Assembly: GCA_036489885.1 (NCBI GenBank)
Contig: DASXEW010000001.1
Span: 310,001 to 374,000 of the forward strand
From: Candidatus Baltobacteraceae bacterium
Lineage (GTDB): Bacteria; Vulcanimicrobiota; Vulcanimicrobiia; Vulcanimicrobiales; Vulcanimicrobiaceae
DNA length: 64,000 nucleotides
Direction: 5' to 3'
Shown one piece after another: positions 62,231 to 64,000 of this stretch. The notes under the pieces are model-generated. The model was not told the DNA's origin. It did no database searches and was given only the letters and a program-made list of their open reading frames with translations. Position numbers and translations under genes: made by a program. How positions within the stretch are numbered: position 1 is the stretch's first letter; every line of letters begins with the position of its first letter.

Positions 62231-63959
62231 GGTTCAGCAACCACTGATTTTGGTCGTGGGTGGCGATAAACTTGCCTTGCGGGTGACCGAAGAGCTGTGC
62301 GCCACGGCTGGTCATCGTGTTGCGCTTATGTGGCATCACGATCCCGAGATCGCTGCATACGTCGAGAAATTGGGCGCCGAGTTCCTCGGTTTCCCCCCAA
62401 ACGATTTCGACAGCCTGCACGCGGCCGGCGTCGATGACGCCGCGTCGATCATGGCGCTCTCGGACGACGATCGCATGAATCTTCAAGTCGCGTTGAAAGC
62501 GCGCGACATCAATCCGAAGATTCGCGTCGTGCTGCGTCAGTTCAATCGTCAGCTCGGCCGCAAGATCGCCCAAAATCTTCCGGACTGCTCAGTCGTCTCG
62601 CTCTCGGGTCATGCGGCCGCAACATTTGCTGCGTGTGCCGTCGATCGTTCGGTTTTTTACGCGGTGCAGTTCCCGGATCTCGATGGGCCGCTCGTTGCCT
62701 TTGCGCGGCGGCCGGCTTCGGTTTTCGGTGAAATCAATACTCAAACGATCGCCGAGCTCGAAGCGCAGCACAAGATTCGGGTCGTCGGCTACAACGGCAT
62801 GGATTTTTTCGTCCCGGGCATCATTCCGAGACCCGAAGACGAAGTCGTTCTGTTTGGTGACGTAGCGACGCTCGAAGCACTCGTTCCAAAACGCCAAGTC
62901 GTCATCGAACGGCGGCCGTGGCGCGAAGTCTTGAGCGAAGTGCCGGGCCTCCTAAAGACTTTTTTCCGCAGGCTCGATCCCATCATCAAGCTGGTCGCCG
63001 TCATCGCAACCGGCTTGTTCGTCGCATTCAGCACGTTTTTCAATTTCGTCTATCACAAGGATCCCGTGACGGCGATCTACTTCGTGCTGACGACCATGAC
63101 GACGACGGGATACGGCGATATCACGCCGATCGACAAAGGTCCGTTCCCGATGCTCATGGCCAACGGCCTTATGATCGTCGGGACGATCTTGACCGGTATC
63201 TTCATCGCATTCATGGCCGAGGGTTTCAGCCGTGCGCAGTATGTCGCGACGCAAGGCTTGCGCATGCTCAAACACAAGGATCACATCGTCGTGGTGGGCA
63301 CCGGGCAGGTCGGCACGCGTGTCATCGATTATTTGGTCGAGCTGCGCAAGAAAGTCGTCGTCATCGATCCGAGCCCGGACACGACGATCGTCGATCGCGT
63401 TCGCAACCGCGACTTCACGCTGCTCACCGGCGACGCGACGCGCGAAGAAGTCTTGCTGATGTGCAATCTAATGGAAGCGCAATCGGTCGTCGCATTGACC
63501 GGCAACGAGACGGCAAACCTCGAAGTGGCGCTTGGCGCGCGCGCCCGCAATCCTGACCTTCCGGTCATCATGCGCGTTCAAGACGAAACCTTTGCGCGGC
63601 TCGTCGAGCATCAGTTCAGCCTCGATCACAGCTTCTCGACGTCAGAGCTCTCAGCGCCGGGCTTTGCGGGTCTCTCCCGCTTCCCCGGAACGCGCGGCCG
63701 GATCGCCTACGGCGACGAGACGTATAACGTTGGCGAACGCCAGCAAGGCGAAATCCCCCAGCCGCCGCCGGCTCAAGATTGCATTCCGCTCTGCGTCTGG
63801 AGGGAGAGTGGACTCGTGCTCATCAACGATTTCGGCCAGATGAAGCCTTTCGACCGGCTCCTATTCCTCGTGCCGCTCTCGCAGTTCAAGGCCAAGCCCC
63901 CGGTCCCCAAGACTGAACCTGAAGAAGCGGCCGAAATGGAAACGGCGGCGACAGGTTAA
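62229..63959 (+). CDS. Potassium channel with RCK/TrkA-N domains on both sides of the pore
   Basis: 576 residues from the ATG at 62229 with GAGG nine bases upstream (an in-frame GTG at 62193 is less likely). Residues 5-140 are a TrkA-N-like domain (LILVVGGDKLALRVTEELCA). A two-helix pore domain follows (spans near 255-275 and 312-338), with the selectivity filter T292-T-G-Y-G-D297 in TTMTTTGYGDITPI. A second RCK domain has VVVGTGQVGTRVIDYLVELR and LLTGDATREEVLLMCNL, then a C-terminal regulatory part. It is probably a ligand-gated K+ channel of the inner membrane. An N-terminal RCK domain before the pore is less usual. Confidence 0.92.
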   Translation: MVQQPLILVVGGDKLALRVTEELCATAGHRVALMWHHDPEIAAYVEKLGAEFLGFPPNDFDSLHAAGVDDAASIMALSDDDRMNLQVALKARDINPKIRVVLRQFNRQLGRKIAQNLPDCSVVSLSGHAAATFAACAVDRSVFYAVQFPDLDGPLVAFARRPASVFGEINTQTIAELEAQHKIRVVGYNGMDFFVPGIIPRPEDEVVLFGDVATLEALVPKRQVVIERRPWREVLSEVPGLLKTFFRRLDPIIKLVAVIATGLFVAFSTFFNFVYHKDPVTAIYFVLTTMTTTGYGDITPIDKGPFPMLMANGLMIVGTILTGIFIAFMAEGFSRAQYVATQGLRMLKHKDHIVVVGTGQVGTRVIDYLVELRKKVVVIDPSPDTTIVDRVRNRDFTLLTGDATREEVLLMCNLMEAQSVVALTGNETANLEVALGARARNPDLPVIMRVQDETFARLVEHQFSLDHSFSTSELSAPGFAGLSRFPGTRGRIAYGDETYNVGERQQGEIPQPPPAQDCIPLCVWRESGLVLINDFGQMKPFDRLLFLVPLSQFKAKPPVPKTEPEEAAEMETAATG

Positions 63960-63990
63960 AAGGAAATCCTGCTTGCTTAACCTGTTTTTT
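63951..63990 (+). terminator. Rho-independent terminator overlapping the channel gene stop
   Basis: ACAGGTTAA (63951-63959), which includes the TAA stop, pairs with TTAACCTGT (63977-63985) across a 17-base loop that contains a small inner stem AGGA/TCCT. A run of six T follows. No further gene is visible before the right edge of the window. Confidence 0.75.
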
Positions 63991-64000
63991 AGACGGGGGC

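Overview
The window is about 64 kb of GC-rich, tightly packed bacterial DNA with some 53 protein-coding genes. No rRNA, tRNA, CRISPR array, transposase or phage gene was recognised. Most neighbours overlap by 1 to 14 nt at start/stop codons (ATGA, GTGA, TTGA, CTGA, TAATG), so long translationally coupled operons dominate. Gene content points to a free-living heterotroph with a respiratory chain: ETF-quinone oxidoreductase, glycolate-oxidase-type enzymes, futalosine-route menaquinone genes, a 2-oxo acid dehydrogenase, a PilZ protein and many lipoproteins. My best guess is an uncultured phylum such as Eremiobacterota/WPS-2. That is an inference from gene content and style, not a database result.

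Layout. 1-800: the end of an unknown gene and an alpha/beta-hydrolase-fold protein that has lost its catalytic Ser and His. 893-9956: a coupled plus-strand operon (SDR, GT83-like glycosyltransferase, M1 aminopeptidase with HEAT repeats, PBP4-type carboxypeptidase, TldD, TldE). 9988-11237: a lactonase-type metallo-beta-lactamase and a carboxymuconolactone-decarboxylase-like protein on the minus strand. 11310-19951: ACT-domain malic enzyme, orphan response regulator, beta-propeller/phosphoesterase with a CTG start, DDAH-like protein lacking catalytic residues, ABC exporter, and a TlpA-TPR protein. 19953-22250 (minus): cupin, pdxA, and an HTH-metallo-beta-lactamase fusion. 22420-29511: trxB, a TIGR01777 epimerase with a CTG start, pepP, an MFS transporter, and a first glcE/glcD pair without glcF. 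29563-37036: PilZ gene, then an eight-gene minus-strand operon joining a branched-chain-type 2-oxo acid dehydrogenase (E1a, E1b, E2), queD/queE, mqnB/mqnD and namZ. 37154-42981: M20 amidohydrolase, gltB behind a palindrome-flanked promoter and apparently leaderless, and a phasin. 43128-52910: three related large lipoproteins surrounding two two-domain glycosyltransferases. 52953-56844: complete glcDEF. 56906-63959: FecR protein, M14 carboxypeptidase, ETF-QO, thiS, thiG, a methyltransferase and an RCK-type potassium channel.

Three things stand out. First, a 113-nt element occurs twice, each copy ending exactly at a start codon (10738-10850 before the lactonase gene, 22307-22419 before trxB). 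Its apical hairpin keeps eight base pairs through three compensatory substitutions, so it is a candidate structured cis-regulatory RNA. Second, the lipoprotein/glycosyltransferase locus at 43-53 kb looks like an undescribed cell-surface system. Third, a family of short palindromic repeats is scattered through the window; some copies sit in frame inside genes (a glycosyltransferase and glcE) and one supplies the last codons and stop of thiG.
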